Of a stretch of DNA of 64,000 nt, positions 11,451-23,853 are shown one piece after another (the first letter of the stretch is position 1; each line of letters starts with the position of its first letter). Both the position numbers and the translations under genes were made by a program. Below the pieces are notes generated by a model that did no database searches, was not told the DNA's origin, and was given only the letters and a program-made list of their open reading frames with translations. The DNA comes from Escallonia rubra (taxonomy: Eukaryota; Streptophyta; Magnoliopsida; Escalloniales; Escalloniaceae): assembly GCA_033065855.1 (NCBI GenBank), contig JAVXUO010002755.1, forward strand, positions 40,001-104,000. The letters are read 5' to 3'.

Positions 11451-11903
11451 CCTAGATGTTAGGGTACCTTAGGGACTTCCGTTTCGAACCTATTGATGTA
11501 CCTGAACAATTATCTTTTAGTGTTTGAGTTAGAAACTACGTAGATAATTCCTATTTTTCTAGGAGAATCGGTCGATTGGTCATAATTTGACTCTAATTTT
11601 AAGATAAAATCGAACGACTAATTAGATAAAGTCAAATTTTCAAGTAGAACCAGCCGGTTAGTTAGAAAAAAATAGATTTTCTTGAAAAAACAGGACAGTT
11701 TGTCAAAAAGAAGAACCATCAAACATTCAAACCAAACGGGAAAACTAGATGGTTAGTTGAAAACCATCCGATTTTAAGGACAAAATATTCTGATTTTAAA
11801 ATTTTTTTACTCCTAACCATATACAAATTAGGGTCATCCTGTTATATATTCAGGACTCATCCCTTTAGAACGACATCAACCTCTATTCTCTCCCAGAACT
11901 CCC
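11451..11903. other. AT-rich leader of unit 2 with GCCGGTTAGTTA-like motifs
   Basis: No gene is seen. Motifs such as AGCCGGTTAGTTAGAAA (about 11650) and GGTCGATTGGTCAT (about 11568) echo the leader at 8610-8830. It ends in a pyrimidine-rich stretch just before the ATG at 11904, as the first leader does before 9009. Confidence 0.35.
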
Positions 11904-12803
11904 AATGTCTTTCGAAGACGATCCTACGATCTTTGAACTTTAATTCTGTGCCTTCTAGGACTCATTCAATAATTGAATTCATTCATCTAGGTGGGCGATT
12001 CAATCTGAAATATGTTATGAGCTTGAGGAGTGTGACGGTTTATGAAGACATTCTTCGTGCATCATGCAAGTTCTGGAATGTAAACGATCATGTCTTCCAT
12101 TTTGGTTTAAACGAATTCTACCATGCTTTCGAGGAATTCTCTATCCTGGTAGGCATCCTGGTCAATTTGCCAATTGGTGTTCCAGTTATCTAAGATGGTT
12201 ATGCTAAAGCTCTCAAGACCTTGCTTTTTTTGCTAAACCAACTGGTCATGGTAAATGATATGTCTGTGATCGGGTAGCTACCTTGGCCTTACGCTTGGTG
12301 GCTAAATATCTTACTTTTTTGGCCCTGGGGTTGCTGACGTGAGGCTAGCTGATATATTGGTTTAGGTGTTTACCAAAGGTAAAACCCTAATCCCCTTTGG
12401 TAGTTGAAACTTTGCATGGTATCACAAATGTGCATAAAGATCCAAGTGTCGCTTTTGGGATTAGCCCTTGGTGCTATACATGTGGCTACTGGATCACATG
12501 CGTCTGATAGCAAAACCTACTGCTGAAGGGTATAGCCTCAATGCTTTCCGTTCTTGGCCTCTGCTCTTTGAAGGTCATTCAAACATAGACCAAGGCTATG
12601 ATAATGCCTGATTTGCCACCACCAAAAAGACCCAAACTTGGTGCCCAAGTGTCAACAAAGGACTTTGATTACTTGTTTGACCATACGACTTTGTTTGGAT
12701 TGGCCCCTAAGATCTTGGGATACACGAGATTGTGTCCATGGACCAAACGAAGAAGACAATGTTCTCGAACAGTCATTAACCATCCCTATAAGTTTACCTT
12801 AAT
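11904..12803 (+). pseudogene. Degenerate DUF7745/plant-mobile-domain-like unit 2
   Basis: The likely original start is the ATG at 11904 (MSFEDDPTIF), with a stop soon after. The open stretch 11933-12193 reads YEDILRASCKFWNVNDHVFH, FGLNEFYHAFEEFSILVG. This pattern (LRA..FW....H.F.F...E..P..EEF..L.G) is typical of plant DUF7745-like proteins. A second open stretch (12598-12846) begins MIMPDLPPPKRPKLG and has no recognised domain. It is broken by stops throughout. It may be a second copy of the unit at 9009-11450 or a related family member. Confidence 0.4.
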
Positions 12804-13099
12804 CGGGAATAGAGTGACTTTTTATGTTACATATAACTGGGTATGATCTTCAGCTTTGGAAAGGTCTCGTACCTTCAAAGATAATCCGTTTGATCTAGAC
12901 TGGTGTTTGCTTCTTATACGGGCTGCGGTTGTTATCCCAAAACAATCCTACCGGGAATAGAGTGACTTTTTATGTTACAGATAACTGGGTATGATCTTCA
13001 GCTTTGGAAAGGTCTCGTACCTTCAAAGATAATCCGTTTGATCTAGACTGGTGTTTGCTTCTTATACGGGCTGCGGTTGTTATCCCAAAACAACCCTAC
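12804..13099. repeat. 148-bp direct tandem duplication
   Basis: CGGGAATAGAGTGACTTTTT begins at 12804 and again at 12952. The two 148-bp units differ at only a few positions (for example ACATATAAC versus ACAGATAAC). The second copy ends about 9 bp before the first codon of the LINE-A ORF2 remnant, so the duplication lies at the LINE 5' border. The near-identity contrasts with the decayed sequence around it. Confidence 0.85.
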
Positions 13100-13107
13100 C
13101 CTATATA

Positions 13108-15439
13108 ATGATTCAATTGTTCTAGAACTGTCATGGGTTTGATCACGCCCTATTAATTCGTGTAGCACTAAAGTTAACTCGGCTAGACAAACCTTCATGT
13201 ATCTTCTCCAAGAAATAAAAAAATCGATTGAATATTGTTGCTGCAACCAGTACTGGTGTTGAACTCGGGGCACGCTCGGTTCCAAAGGGGGACTTTGGAT
13301 TGGATGGACGGAGGAGCTAGATGGCTCAGTCTTATACCGCGATAAAACTCTCATCCTTGTTCAGTTCAGACAACACAATGGTGCTTCATGACTTTAAGGT
13401 TTCGTCTGTGGACACCCTGATCTAGCTAAATGAAAATAAACATTGACAAGATTTTCTAGCACACTCTCACCTATTACATCCACTTTCTGTTTAATAGCCG
13501 ATTTTAATGAAGTGCTTCTTCCCTCTGACAAATCTGGTCCTAACTCTTCCATTACCCCTGGTCATGATTTTTTGTATGAGCTTCTCCAATCACATCAATT
13601 ATTTGATGTCAAGTAAGTGGGACCGTCCTTCACCTGGACCAATAATTGTCTTATTAAGGCCTGTACTTATGAACGAATCGATCAAGAATTCACAAATCTT
13701 GCTTGGTCACAGCTGTTCCCTCTGGCAACCATCACTAATTTTGGCATCCAGTCGTCAGACCATGCCCCCTACTCTTGCAAACCAACCCCCTTGCTGGCTT
13801 TCTTCCTCGCCCAAGTGGTTTGAAACCATGTGGCTAAAACACCCTCAAGGAAAGAATATGATTTTTAAAGCTTGGCAACAATTGGTCATAGGATCCCCCC
13901 TCTTCAGGGTGGCTTCTTGGGGTTCAATTATGATGAAAGATCTAGCCATTTGGAATAAAGAGTGCTTTGGTAAACTAGACACACAAATAAAAAATTCTTA
14001 TCTTAAGTCAATCATTTTCAGTCCCTTCTCCCCAACCAAGAAGCTCAAACCTCAGGATAACTTCCCCGACAATATCTTGACTGACTTTTAGAGTGTGAAG
14101 AAATTCTATAGTCCCAGAAAGCTACATCAAAATGGCTGGAACTTGGTGATCGCAATACAAAAAATTTCTATGCCTCTACAATCATTCTGAGAAACCAGAA
14201 CCACATCATAGCCATTATTGATGAACACCAAGTCAGCAACCATTCCCACTGACAAATCATACATTGTCCTGTAACCCACTTTCGAAATAGCTTCTACCCA
14301 CAGTTCGAGGAACAATATCACTCTTCCAGTGCATGTCTCATTGATAATATTACTTGAACTGCTAGCAGTATCACAAACCAATTACCTTAACCAACCCTTT
14401 AGAGCTAAGGAAATCCAAATGGCGCTCTTCCATATTAAACCCCTCAAAGCTTCTGGATCGAATGCATCCCAACCATTGTCTATCAGTAGTGTTGGGATTT
14501 TATGGAAAGACCAGTTATAGCTGCGACCCTTTCTTTTCTTCGGTCGGGAAATATGCTTAGTATTACAAATAAAACCTTAATTATGCTGATACAAAAAAAG
14601 AAGGATCCTCAAACTCGAAGTGATTACTGACCTATCAGTTTATGTAATACCATGTATAAAGTAATCTCTAAGACTTTTGTTAACTGAATCAAAAAGGTCT
14701 TAGGAGATTTTGTCTCCTCTTACCAGAACGCCTTTTTCACAAATCGCCATATATCCGACAATGTGCTTATTGCCTAAGAGTTGACTAACAAAATCTGATT
14801 GACCAAAAGTCCAAGAGTATCCTGGGAGCCATTAAAATAGACATGAGTAAGGCTTATGAGTGAGTGAGCCTGGAATTTTCTGGAAGCCGTTCTCTTGAAA
14901 ATGCAATTCCCAACACACTTTATGAACCTTATTATGCAATGTGCTTCTACGTTCTCCTATGAGGTTTTGGTAAATGGATCGCCATCAAGCCGCTTTCATT
15001 TGGACTACCACAAGGGGACCTTCTGTCACCTTATCTTTTCAAAATGCAGACTACTATAAGGGGGATCCTTCGTCACCTTATCTTTTCATTCTCTGTGCTG
15101 AGGCCCTATCATCATCATCTCATGCCCAAGTGTTGGGTCAGATCCTTAGCATCAAGGCCGGTATTCAGATCCCCCCAATTAATCACCTCAAATTTGCGAA
15201 TGATGCTATAATCTTTACTTAAGTCAACTCTCAAACCATAACTTATATCAAACATCTTTTGACCCTATATTGCACAGCATCGGGTTAGCAAATAAATCAT
15301 AACAAATCTTCTATCTCCTTGAGTCCTAATACAAACAAAAAAGAGGCCAGTGATCTTATTCTGCAATTGGGATTCATGTTATCAGCGGATTTTGGGACTT
15401 GGGTGCATCATTAAATATCACTACAAAGAAGAAAGTATT
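13108..15439 (+). pseudogene. LINE-A, piece 1: ORF2 endonuclease and reverse transcriptase remnant
   Basis: The ORF2 start is at 13108 (MIQLF then stop, aligning with MRLLSWNCRG of LINE-B). It follows LINE-B ORF2 block by block: GGLWIGWTEEL (about 13285), LIADFNEVLLPSDKS (about 13495), VGPSFTWTNN (about 13618), FGIQSSDHAP of the endonuclease end (about 13740), then RT blocks such as PISLCNTMYKVISKT (about 14632) and NHLKFANDAIIFT (about 15183). The catalytic FADD box has become FAND, and stops and frameshifts are frequent. At about 15005-15090 a GGGGA(T)CCTTC.GTCACCTTAT segment is duplicated. Reading stops at KKKVF, exactly where the LTR block begins (15440). Later pieces lie at 26052, 31581 and 34163. 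Confidence 0.85.
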
Positions 15440-16741
15440 TGTAACATCCTGGAATTTTTTAGAGCGTTAACCAATCAATCCATCAAATCCTGAATTGTCT
15501 AATTAATTTTGTACTACAAATGATTACCCAACAACATTCATACCAGAGCACTACAATTCATCAACTATCTTAACAAACCGTCTCATCACAAAACAATTGT
15601 AAAGTACCTAATTTGCTAAATTACACCTTGGTTCCCTCACAGGGCTTAAATAAACAAATAATGAAAACATTAGCTATTCCGAAATCAAGCTTGCTCGATC
15701 CGAAATCTTACTGACGATTTCTTCCTGCAGAAGGGAACAAAAAAAGGGAGTGAGCTTTCGAGAGCTCAGTAAGGTCGCTCAAAAATTCAGAAAAAAAGAA
15801 TACAAACGATTATCAGATTCACTTCAAAACGACAAGGGAAGAGATTCAACTCAATCCCTAAAACAGATATAAAGATATAAACAATTTCTATCACACTGAA
15901 ACGATGCAGATGATATTGAACATGAATGATATGCAAAGCCACACAGGCAGTGCAGGGTAATCACTTAGCAAAGCCACAAAGGCTATGCTCAATAATACTG
16001 TAGTTACATATGCATATGAACACTACCTAGACCCTCAAGGTACTAGCATCTCCCGACACTAACAGACCATACTTATATCACCCCCGATACAAACCATCCT
16101 TATAACTCCTCGATACACTAACTCATGTCAATATGCAAAGTGCAATAATCGATGATGCAATGATTAAATCGTTGCATAACGAGAAATAAATACGCAGCAT
16201 CGAAAAAGAATTTCAATAAACATATAAGGCTCAAGCATGGTATTAATGGCAATCAATGCGATTTCATCACAATTATAATTGAGTCCAATGGAAGCATCAA
16301 TAACAATGTAGAAAGAATATTTATGATGTCAAATTGATGAAATAGGGTTTCAGAAGAAATCCATTACCTCAATCCAAGAAATGCACTCTCTGTTATTCAA
16401 CCTCGTACAAACCTCGAATTAACCTAAATTAACAGATTAATTATTAGAATACAACCTAACCTCAAAAAAATTAATATAAGGCTAAATCTTTATCATTGCT
16501 CACTCTGACACTCTTAACGTAAACGAAAACGAATCGGATCCCTCAAACGGCTAAACCTAACCAATAACCATGCACACTCTATAACGCTTTAAGACACTCC
16601 ACAATTCATAATAAATGTTTATAAAATACTTTTAGACCTTAAAACAGCATAACAAGTCACAATATAAATTTTCTAAAATTTCAAATATTTTTGAATTAAA
16701 AATGATTTTCTTAAATACCAGAAAAAGCTCAAAAATAACAA

Positions 16742-17859
16742 GGGATAATTGCGTAAAATACCCTTGTGGTTTGGGCCTATTGCAAAAAAACCCTTATAGT
16801 TACAAAAGTTGCAAATGACCGCCTGAATACGCAAAAGTGTTGATACAGACGATTTCTGTAACATAATAATTGAAATGTCTAAATTACCCCTCTATATAAC
16901 CCCTAATTTTAGATCTATGGTGTTTTTTTTTTCTTTTTCTGAATGATGCCCATCGTCTGCTCCACCCAAAGAAATGGTCGGCCGTAGCTTTAGCCATTTC
17001 TTCCGTTCATCTGCCGTCGTAATCGATGTCGTGGTGGTGAAAGGCCGGATTGTTGGGATCTACGGTCTACACATCGGCAGTCTCGGTCATTTGTTCCTCC
17101 GTCGCCTGCTCCACCCGAAAAAATTGTCGGCCGTAGCTTCGGCCTTTTTTTCCGTCCGTCTGCCGCGGTTCATTTCCGTCCATAGCTTCGGCCCTCGTCG
17201 GTGACCAACGTTCATTCTTTTTCCCCCTTCCCTTCCATCTCGTCCCCTTCCTGTTGCCTCATCAGTTTGCTTGCGCCGGCCCTAAATTAGGGCTTGGGCT
17301 TGTGGCGATGAAGGGCCTCGATCGCGGTGGGGGAAATGTTCAACTGGTCGCGATGGGGTTCGCGGTGGGGATTCATGGTAAGTGGTCGGGGCTGGCGATG
17401 CAGATCCAACTCGAGGTAGAGTAAATGGATTTAGCAGCAGCTGCAAAGGGTTCATGGCGGTGGTGGTGCAGCGGGTAGGTGGTGGCAGAAATGGGCGGTG
17501 GATGGGGCGTGGTGAGGGTGGCGGCTAGGGTTTCGGTTGTGAGAGTGGCTGTTAGGGTTTTGCTTGGTAATGGTGACGGCTAGGGTTAGGGTTAGGGTTT
17601 GGTTAGATTAGATTAGAGAAGAAATTGGGACTTGAGTAGGAATAAAAAAAGAAAATGAGGGTACTTTTGTCTTTTCAACGTATCAAAAATCTATCAAACG
17701 CACTTTTAAGAGAGTGAACATCACGTCCCGTTAATTTGGATGAATTTTCTAACAGCTGCAAAAAAATTGACACAACAGGCGGTCATTTGCAACTTTTGTA
17801 ACTATGAGGGTTTTTTTGCAATAGGCCCAAACCACAAGGGTATTTTACGCAATTATCCC
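16742..17859. mobile_element. Mutator-like non-autonomous element (MULE-2) with perfect 9-bp TSD
   Basis: The TIRs of about 85-90 bp begin GGGATAATTGCGTAAAATAC on both strands and stay nearly identical through TTGCAAATGACCGCCTG. The flanks are AAATAACAA at 16733-16741 and again at 17860-17868, a perfect 9-bp duplication. The 1118-bp element has a GC-rich interior (16930-17640) with a duplication at about 150-bp spacing (CTGCTCCACCC at 16955 and 17105). It also has a short telomere-like run AGGGTTAGGGTTAGGGTTT at about 17582. No transposase is present. The GC-rich core might be a captured gene fragment (Pack-MULE), but I recognise no protein in it. Confidence 0.9.
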
Positions 17860-18379
17860 AAATAACAATTAATACTTCTAGCTCAAATCAAATTCCCATA
17901 ATTCTTATAATAGCTTTATAATATATATCAAAATTACATAAATCAAAATTGGAATTTAAAAGGCACAAAAATGATTTTAAAATCATATGTTTTGTTAAAT
18001 CAAATGCGATACATGGTAAGGTACTAAATCATCTCAGAAATTTATGAAACTTTAACTGAGTTGTCTTTTTGCTATAAAAACGTTGCTGTAATTTTTTCAA
18101 AATTTAATACTAATTTTAAAGACTCAAAACAAATTTTAGATTAACTATATTAAAAATACCAAAAGATGTCAGAAAAATATGAAAATTTAATAGTAATTAT
18201 AATATTTCCCTAACAACATTCCTGTATAATTTCAGTATTTTCTGATAATTGTACAATACCTAACGGCCACGTGGTACAACTGTGCAAGCACAGTGTACCA
18301 CCCCTTTTTTGCATAAACCCATTTCTGCCTAACCCCTTTTTTTTCCTTCCTCCTTAAATCTTCTCTGTTCACTGGCTGA

Positions 18380-18735
18380 ACAAATGAAAGCACACCATGC
18401 ACACTCCTTCACCAGTTACCACTAACACATTACACACAGTACACTTACACCACACAATACACATATTTACACCCACTATACACACACTAATTTCACTCAC
18501 AAAACACACGCACACACATATATCTTGGGGCTGTTTGGCAGCCCCTCCTTCACCTTATCCACACTGCCACACAGTCATCTTCTCCACACTCACACACTTA
18601 CACGGCACCTCACAAACACTCTCACACCTGCACTTTCCTCACTAATCCACACAAACTAGTCTTCCACCCCTTTTCACAATCATTTCACACACACACAAAC
18701 ACTCACTACACCACTGTGTTCACAGATTAAATACA
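18380..18735. repeat. G-poor CA-rich low-complexity tract
   Basis: About 350 bp are dominated by CACACA/ACACTT words with very little G on the plus strand, followed at about 18741 by a short CG run (GCGCGCGCGCGC). It belongs to the long LTR block. The open frame 18397-18645 is a His/Thr/Ser artefact. Confidence 0.6.
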
Positions 18736-19031
18736 CATACGCGCGCGCGCGCACATCCTGACTTTGCTCTCTGTATATATATTCTGCGCCAGTCCTGAAA
18801 ACCTAGTATCAACTCCAACCTTATATTATTAATTGATAGTTTCCTTTCTGTTCTCACATTCTTAGATTTAGCATATTCAACCAGATCAAGGGACTTCAAA
18901 ATGTTTGGTTCTCTCTCTCTCTCTCTGACGTGCTCTATTGCCACTTCCAGCATATCCTCATCATCATTGGTATCATCTTGAACATCCGCATTGTAAACAT
19001 CTTTGGCCAACTCCTGGGTCGAGATCATAAG

Positions 19032-19211
19032 TGTCAATGTTAAATCGTTATGTATATATAGTCCTAGATAAGCTAGGCTCTTCCTCTCCACTCAATCCCC
19101 TCATTCTGCTCTATAAAGAGAGCTTTGTATCCACCAGTTCTATTACACCAAGAAATGCAAGATGTTTCTCATTTCTCTCATCCTTCTCTTCCTCTCTAAT
19201 ATCATGTAACA
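19032..19211 (+). repeat. 5' LTR of the 19032-22114 element
   Basis: The LTR has TG...CA ends and is followed directly by the primer-binding site. The TATA-like motif CTATAAAGAGAG at about 19112 differs by one base from the TATAAATAG of the 3' LTR. Confidence 0.9.
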
Positions 19212-19225
19212 TGGTATCAGAGCCA
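19212..19225 (+). promoter_or_regulatory. Primer-binding site, tRNA-iMet type
   Basis: TGGTATCAGAGCCA abuts the 5' LTR and is complementary to the 3' end of plant initiator methionine tRNA. It would prime minus-strand DNA synthesis. Confidence 0.9.
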
Positions 19226-21159
19226 CCGTGGTGGTCTCTTGGACTCGGGCCACCACCAGTCACCACCGGTCCACTCACCTGACACCACCAGTTCTCACCC
19301 AGACCACCGGACTACTATGCCCACCACCGGTAGTCTCACCAACTCCTCAAAATCTAAAACTCCATTTCTGAATCACCAAAATCAACCCCTGTAACAACCA
19401 CCCACAACTTCCAGGTAATGCCACCAACACCTGTAAGAACCACAAACCCACCATCTGTTGACACCGTTTAATAACGGTGCAAAATCACCGCCAAATGACC
19501 AAATCTCCTCATCTGTCGTCGTGTTGCCACCAGTCACCACCGGTCCACTGATCACCACCTCTGACCCACTTTACACCACCCATTAGCTCACTCAAGCCAC
19601 CGGACCACCATGCCTACCGCCAATAATCTGACCCAGCACCACCACCACCACCTGACGTCACCACCGTCGCACCACCACCAAAGCTGCACCACCACCAAAT
19701 CACAACCACCCCATGGCTTCACCAAAATCACCATGACTTCACCCACATCAACAGATCAATAACCATCCACCACCAGCGTTACTACCCACATCAGTACCGC
19801 CAACATCGGCCACCGGCGCTCAGATCCAATCACCGTCGGTGCTCGATCTCATCAAATCAGCGCCGGCATCATCCCAACGCCGTCAGCACCCAGTCCAATC
19901 ACCGCCGTTGCCCAAATCCATGACTCAAAACCCACCGTTATTCGGTCTCGAAAATAATACTCATGTTGTCTTGTTGTCTTGTTGTAGCCGATCACCACTG
20001 CAGTCACCACCCAACCCCGGTCAACCACAGATCAGGCCACCATCGTTCCGCCGATGATCTCCCTTAAAAACCGAGTACCAGTGGTCGCCGGCGCACCACC
20101 ACCCTTGTCGGTCAGCGCCGTCCCTCACAGCCACCACCACCCGTCGATGTCTACATCGGCGCTTACCATCGCCATCGACCACCGGCATCAATATCCAGCA
20201 CCGCCGCACTGGTCACTCCATCCACCACCTGTAACCACCACCCACACCTGTAACCACTACTTTACCGCCTGACCCACCGGCGTAGACCGTCGCCGACCAC
20301 CACCCACCACCAGATCGGCATCACCATCCGCACCTACCACCGGCCACAACACCCATCTCTTTCTCAATATCCAGCGACCACCCACCACCGCTAGATTCGG
20401 CCAAATCTCAACCGGCATAAACCCGTCGCCAACCACCACCAGGGCCACACCACCTGCCGCGATCAGCATCATCATCGCGGCGCCATACCGCGGCGTATCT
20501 GCCATGTTTGATGCCCACTTTTCTACAACTCTTATGTGAAACCCATTTTTGTCTCTCAATTCTCAAACTATTATTCTCAGCCGGTTCACACTTAAATCTT
20601 TCAGCCGGTTTCCTAATTACTTATACAATTAGTACAGTGGCTCTCTTTCACTAAAATAAAAATAAAGAGAGTGTTAATTTTCGGTAATTACTATCACATT
20701 AAAGTTAAAGAATCGGACCACTTATTTCACAACCAGTCCCAAGCATCGACAATCACTCGTCCCTGTCACTTTATGACCTTCTCGACACCATCGTCAAGCC
20801 TAGATGATTGTCTCTCCTATTGCCGAACATCAAGACACCATCCTTGTTGTGCCTGTCAAACCACCACAATTCCACATCACCACCAAACTGGGCCCACATC
20901 ACCTCTACCATGAATCTGTACTTAACTGAGCCCACATCATTGTCACTTGTCTCGCACGATCACAACCTCCCTGTTGCCTTTCCCCGTATCCTATCTCTTG
21001 GCAAAGTTGCCAGCTCTGTTGTTCATCCAACTTCTCCCTTGTATTCGTTGAACGAATAGGGGAGAGAGAGGTTAGACAAAAATTGTTCGGGGGGTGAAAG
21101 GTAAGAGAGGAGAAGAGCGAGGATAGAGAGATACAAGAGATATCCGAGAGCAATGCTCG

Positions 21160-21780
21160 CCTTGGTCGTTGGATCTCAATCCCAAGATCGCCAGGAATCA
21201 TGCCAAGACCCTCACTGATCGTGGTCGTTGGATCAATCATCGTGGATAATGCCAAGATTCTCACTTTACTGTGGTCGTTGGAACTCAACCCCGGAATCAA
21301 CGGGAATCATGCCAAGACCCTCATTCACTGTGGTTGTTGGAACTCAACCCCGGGATTATCGAGAATCGTGCCAAGACCTTCATCCATGATCTCCAGCTCA
21401 AAGTCGTCAAATTTCTCATATGAGATTATTGGGCATCATCAGCCCAAGATTTTAGGTTTCTTGGTTACTAGACCTTACTTGGGATTTTTAGAATTTACTT
21501 CAGGACCTTCATTTAGTTGGGTCACTCGAAATCTTTGTCACCAGAAAACGCCCCAGGACCTCTAATTCCTTGGTTTCTGGATCTGTCCTCGAGTGTCACC
21601 AAAACTCGCCCCAGGACCTTCGCTCCTTTGGTCGATGGATCTGTCTTCTTGGATCATCATAAACCACCCCAGGGCCTCTAATTGGTTGCTGGATTTGTCC
21701 TCAAGGATTATCAAGAACTCGCCCCAGGACCTTCAATTCCTTGGTCGCTGGATCTATACTCTGGGTTCACCGGTAGCAGC
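21160..21780. repeat. Short tandem repeats inside the LARD-like element
   Basis: Between 21160 and 21380 a unit of about 70-75 bp containing AATCATGCCAAGACCCTCA and GTGGTCGTTGGA recurs about four times. From 21540 to 21760 a second unit built on CCCCAGGACCTTC..TCCTTGGTCGCTGGATCT recurs about four times. No protein is recognised in either. Confidence 0.7.
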
Positions 21781-21933
21781 ATCAGGAACATTGATTTACT
21801 CAGGCATCACTTGGATCATTTGTGTTACTTCAGGATACTACATTTTCAATGCCTTGAAGAGTCGCCATTCATATCACCGATCATTAACCTTCAAACTTAA
21901 GTTTTCATGTCCACCACCTTAAGTTTGAGGGGA

Positions 21934-22114
21934 TGTTAATGTTAAATTGTTATGTCTATATAGCTCCTAGATAAGCTAGGCTCTTCCTCTCCACTCAATC
22001 CCCTCATTCTGCTCTATAAATAGAGCTTTGTATCCACCATTTCAATTACACCAAGAAATGCAAGATGTTTCTCATTTCTCTCATCCTTCTCTTCCTCTCT
22101 AATATCATGTAACA
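21934..22114 (+). repeat. 3' LTR of the 19032-22114 element, with TATA box
   Basis: A polypurine tract precedes it and the ATAAG duplication follows it. TATAAATAG at 22015-22023 is the likely core promoter of the LTR. Confidence 0.9.
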
Positions 22115-22642
22115 ATAAGATTCAGAATGTGTCCCTGTGTTTCCCAGTAAAGTAATGGATTACTGCTGCTGGCAGCCAAACCACTTTGCCGCACACGCAT
22201 AAATGCAACAGCTAGCATTGACAAACACCTTCTTTCCAGGACCATGTGCTGTCAACAAGTCTTTTGTGTGAAGATTGCCTCAGCTCTAACTAAAGACCTC
22301 GATCTGTCCAAACCTTCTCTCCAAACCCAGAACCCACCCACACACACCACGGCTGCTCTAACGCGTACACATACAATACCCATATGCAATATTACACACC
22401 AATACATTGAATCACTGCAAGAGAGCTTACCGAATATCGAATTGCCTTGCCAGAATCCGACACCGTTAGCCTTCTCTCTCTCCTTCGCTGTGTATGTCTC
22501 CTTCTATGTTTCTCACGAGCACACAAACACACAGATTTCTTCTTTCTTTCTCTTCATTTCTCTTGTGTAACCGAAAGAGCAAGGAGCTCTTTCTCTGTAA
22601 CTGAAAATGGCTTCAGGCAAGCCATAATTTCTCCCTCTCTCT

Positions 22643-23558
22643 TGTTGGAATTGGGTTTTAAACCCTGAGAAGCAACTTTGACTTAATTTTTTAATAGGGT
22701 TCCAAACCAAGTTTTGGTTAGGAACAAATTAATTCATTTTCGTCTATTGGAATAGATGATCATGGTATATTCACATGTTTAAAACAAATGGAAGGTGAAT
22801 GTGAAAATTGAAGTTAAAGTTGGTGGTTCAACTTGAAGGGAAAAGAGTATCCCACATTGAAGAGATAAAGTCAAATTGTCTCCTTATAAGGCTTAGCCTT
22901 GAGCTAAGGGTTGAGCCCCTTGGGAGTACCCATGTTTTGTAAGGAGGGAGGACCTATGTTGACCCAAGGTCCACCACACGCGCGCGCCGCCCGCCCCGCC
23001 CCATCCCGGTCCGTGGCTTGGGCCCATCAGGCTTTATTCTTTGGGGACAAATAAATTATTATTTATTTATTTTCTTTTCCGAAAAGTTGTAACATTTCCA
23101 ACCAGCTGTGAAGAGTTGCACCCCCAGTGAATACTCACTGTATAAAAACCGAGTCAGTTACAGTTTATTTAAAAGAACTGAATCCCGAAATCATTTTCTG
23201 TAATATTTTTGTCTCCGAATTTCCTGTGTCCGAAAGAGTTATGTGCCATTGTTTTGGTTCGCCGGGTCTGCAATTTGGAGTGCTCCTATTTCAGATGTAT
23301 TGCCGTTGTATCCTGGGAGACTGTCGTCAAGAACCGTCAGCACCGTTGCGGAACGAATAAAGTCTTAAGGACAGTGAATCAAATTCACGCCTCGGCCTTT
23401 CCATTTACTGTTCTGCATTTACTACTGTGAGTTATTAGACACATTTATATTTTCAGTTTACGTTACTGCTGTTTTTGGAACCTTAACATATGCATGTTAG
23501 TAATTGTTCGAAACTGATTTTCTACACAAGTGCACACAAGTATATATTTTTTACAACA
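22643..23558 (+). mobile_element. Solo LTR, copy 1 (TGTTGGAATTGGG family)
   Basis: It starts TGTTGGAATTGGG, ends TTTTTTACAACA and is flanked by TCTCT at 22638-22642 and 23559-23563. A second copy in the same orientation lies at 45544-46427 with its own duplication. The two are nearly identical except at the 3' end. Both contain a CGCGCGCGCCGCCCGCCCC block. Internal coding sequence is absent, so it is read as a solo LTR left by LTR-LTR recombination. Confidence 0.8.
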
Positions 23559-23804
23559 TCTCTCTCTCTCTCTCTTTCTCCTTCTTCTTCTTCTTCTTCT
23601 CTTTCCTTTTTCTTTTCCTTCTCTGTTTGTCCTGGCCAAAACTCCCCCCCTTTTTCTTTTCTTCTTCTGCTCCTTTCTCTCCCCCTGTAACGTAACTGAA
23701 AGTAACTGAAAAACCCAATTAAGAAAGTAAAAAAGCAAGGTTGACTATATAAATTTTCAGAATTTTTTTATTTGTTTTTTCCTTTTCTAATCACTTTAAT
23801 TAAA

Positions 23805-23805
<1 letters not shown>

Positions 23806-23851
<46 letters not shown>
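23806..23851. repeat. (TA)n microsatellite
   Basis: An uninterrupted TA dinucleotide run of about 46 bp. Confidence 0.95.

Positions 23852-23853
<2 letters not shown>

Larger units (their letters stand above)
19032..22114 (+). mobile_element. Non-autonomous LTR retrotransposon (LARD-like) with short LTRs
   Basis: The 180-bp 5' LTR (19032-19211) and 181-bp 3' LTR (21934-22114) both start TGT(C/T)AATGTTAAAT and end ATATCATGTAACA. A primer-binding site TGGTATCAGAGCCA (tRNA-iMet) lies at 19212-19225, and a polypurine tract AAGTTTGAGGGGA at 21921-21933. The 5-bp duplication ATAAG is perfect (19027-19031 and 22115-22119). The 2.7-kb interior has no gag or pol. It is CCACCGG/CACCACC-rich (19226-20530), then holds two sets of short tandem repeats (21160-21900). 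The PPT wording is like that of plant copia elements. It would depend on proteins from another element. Confidence 0.9.
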
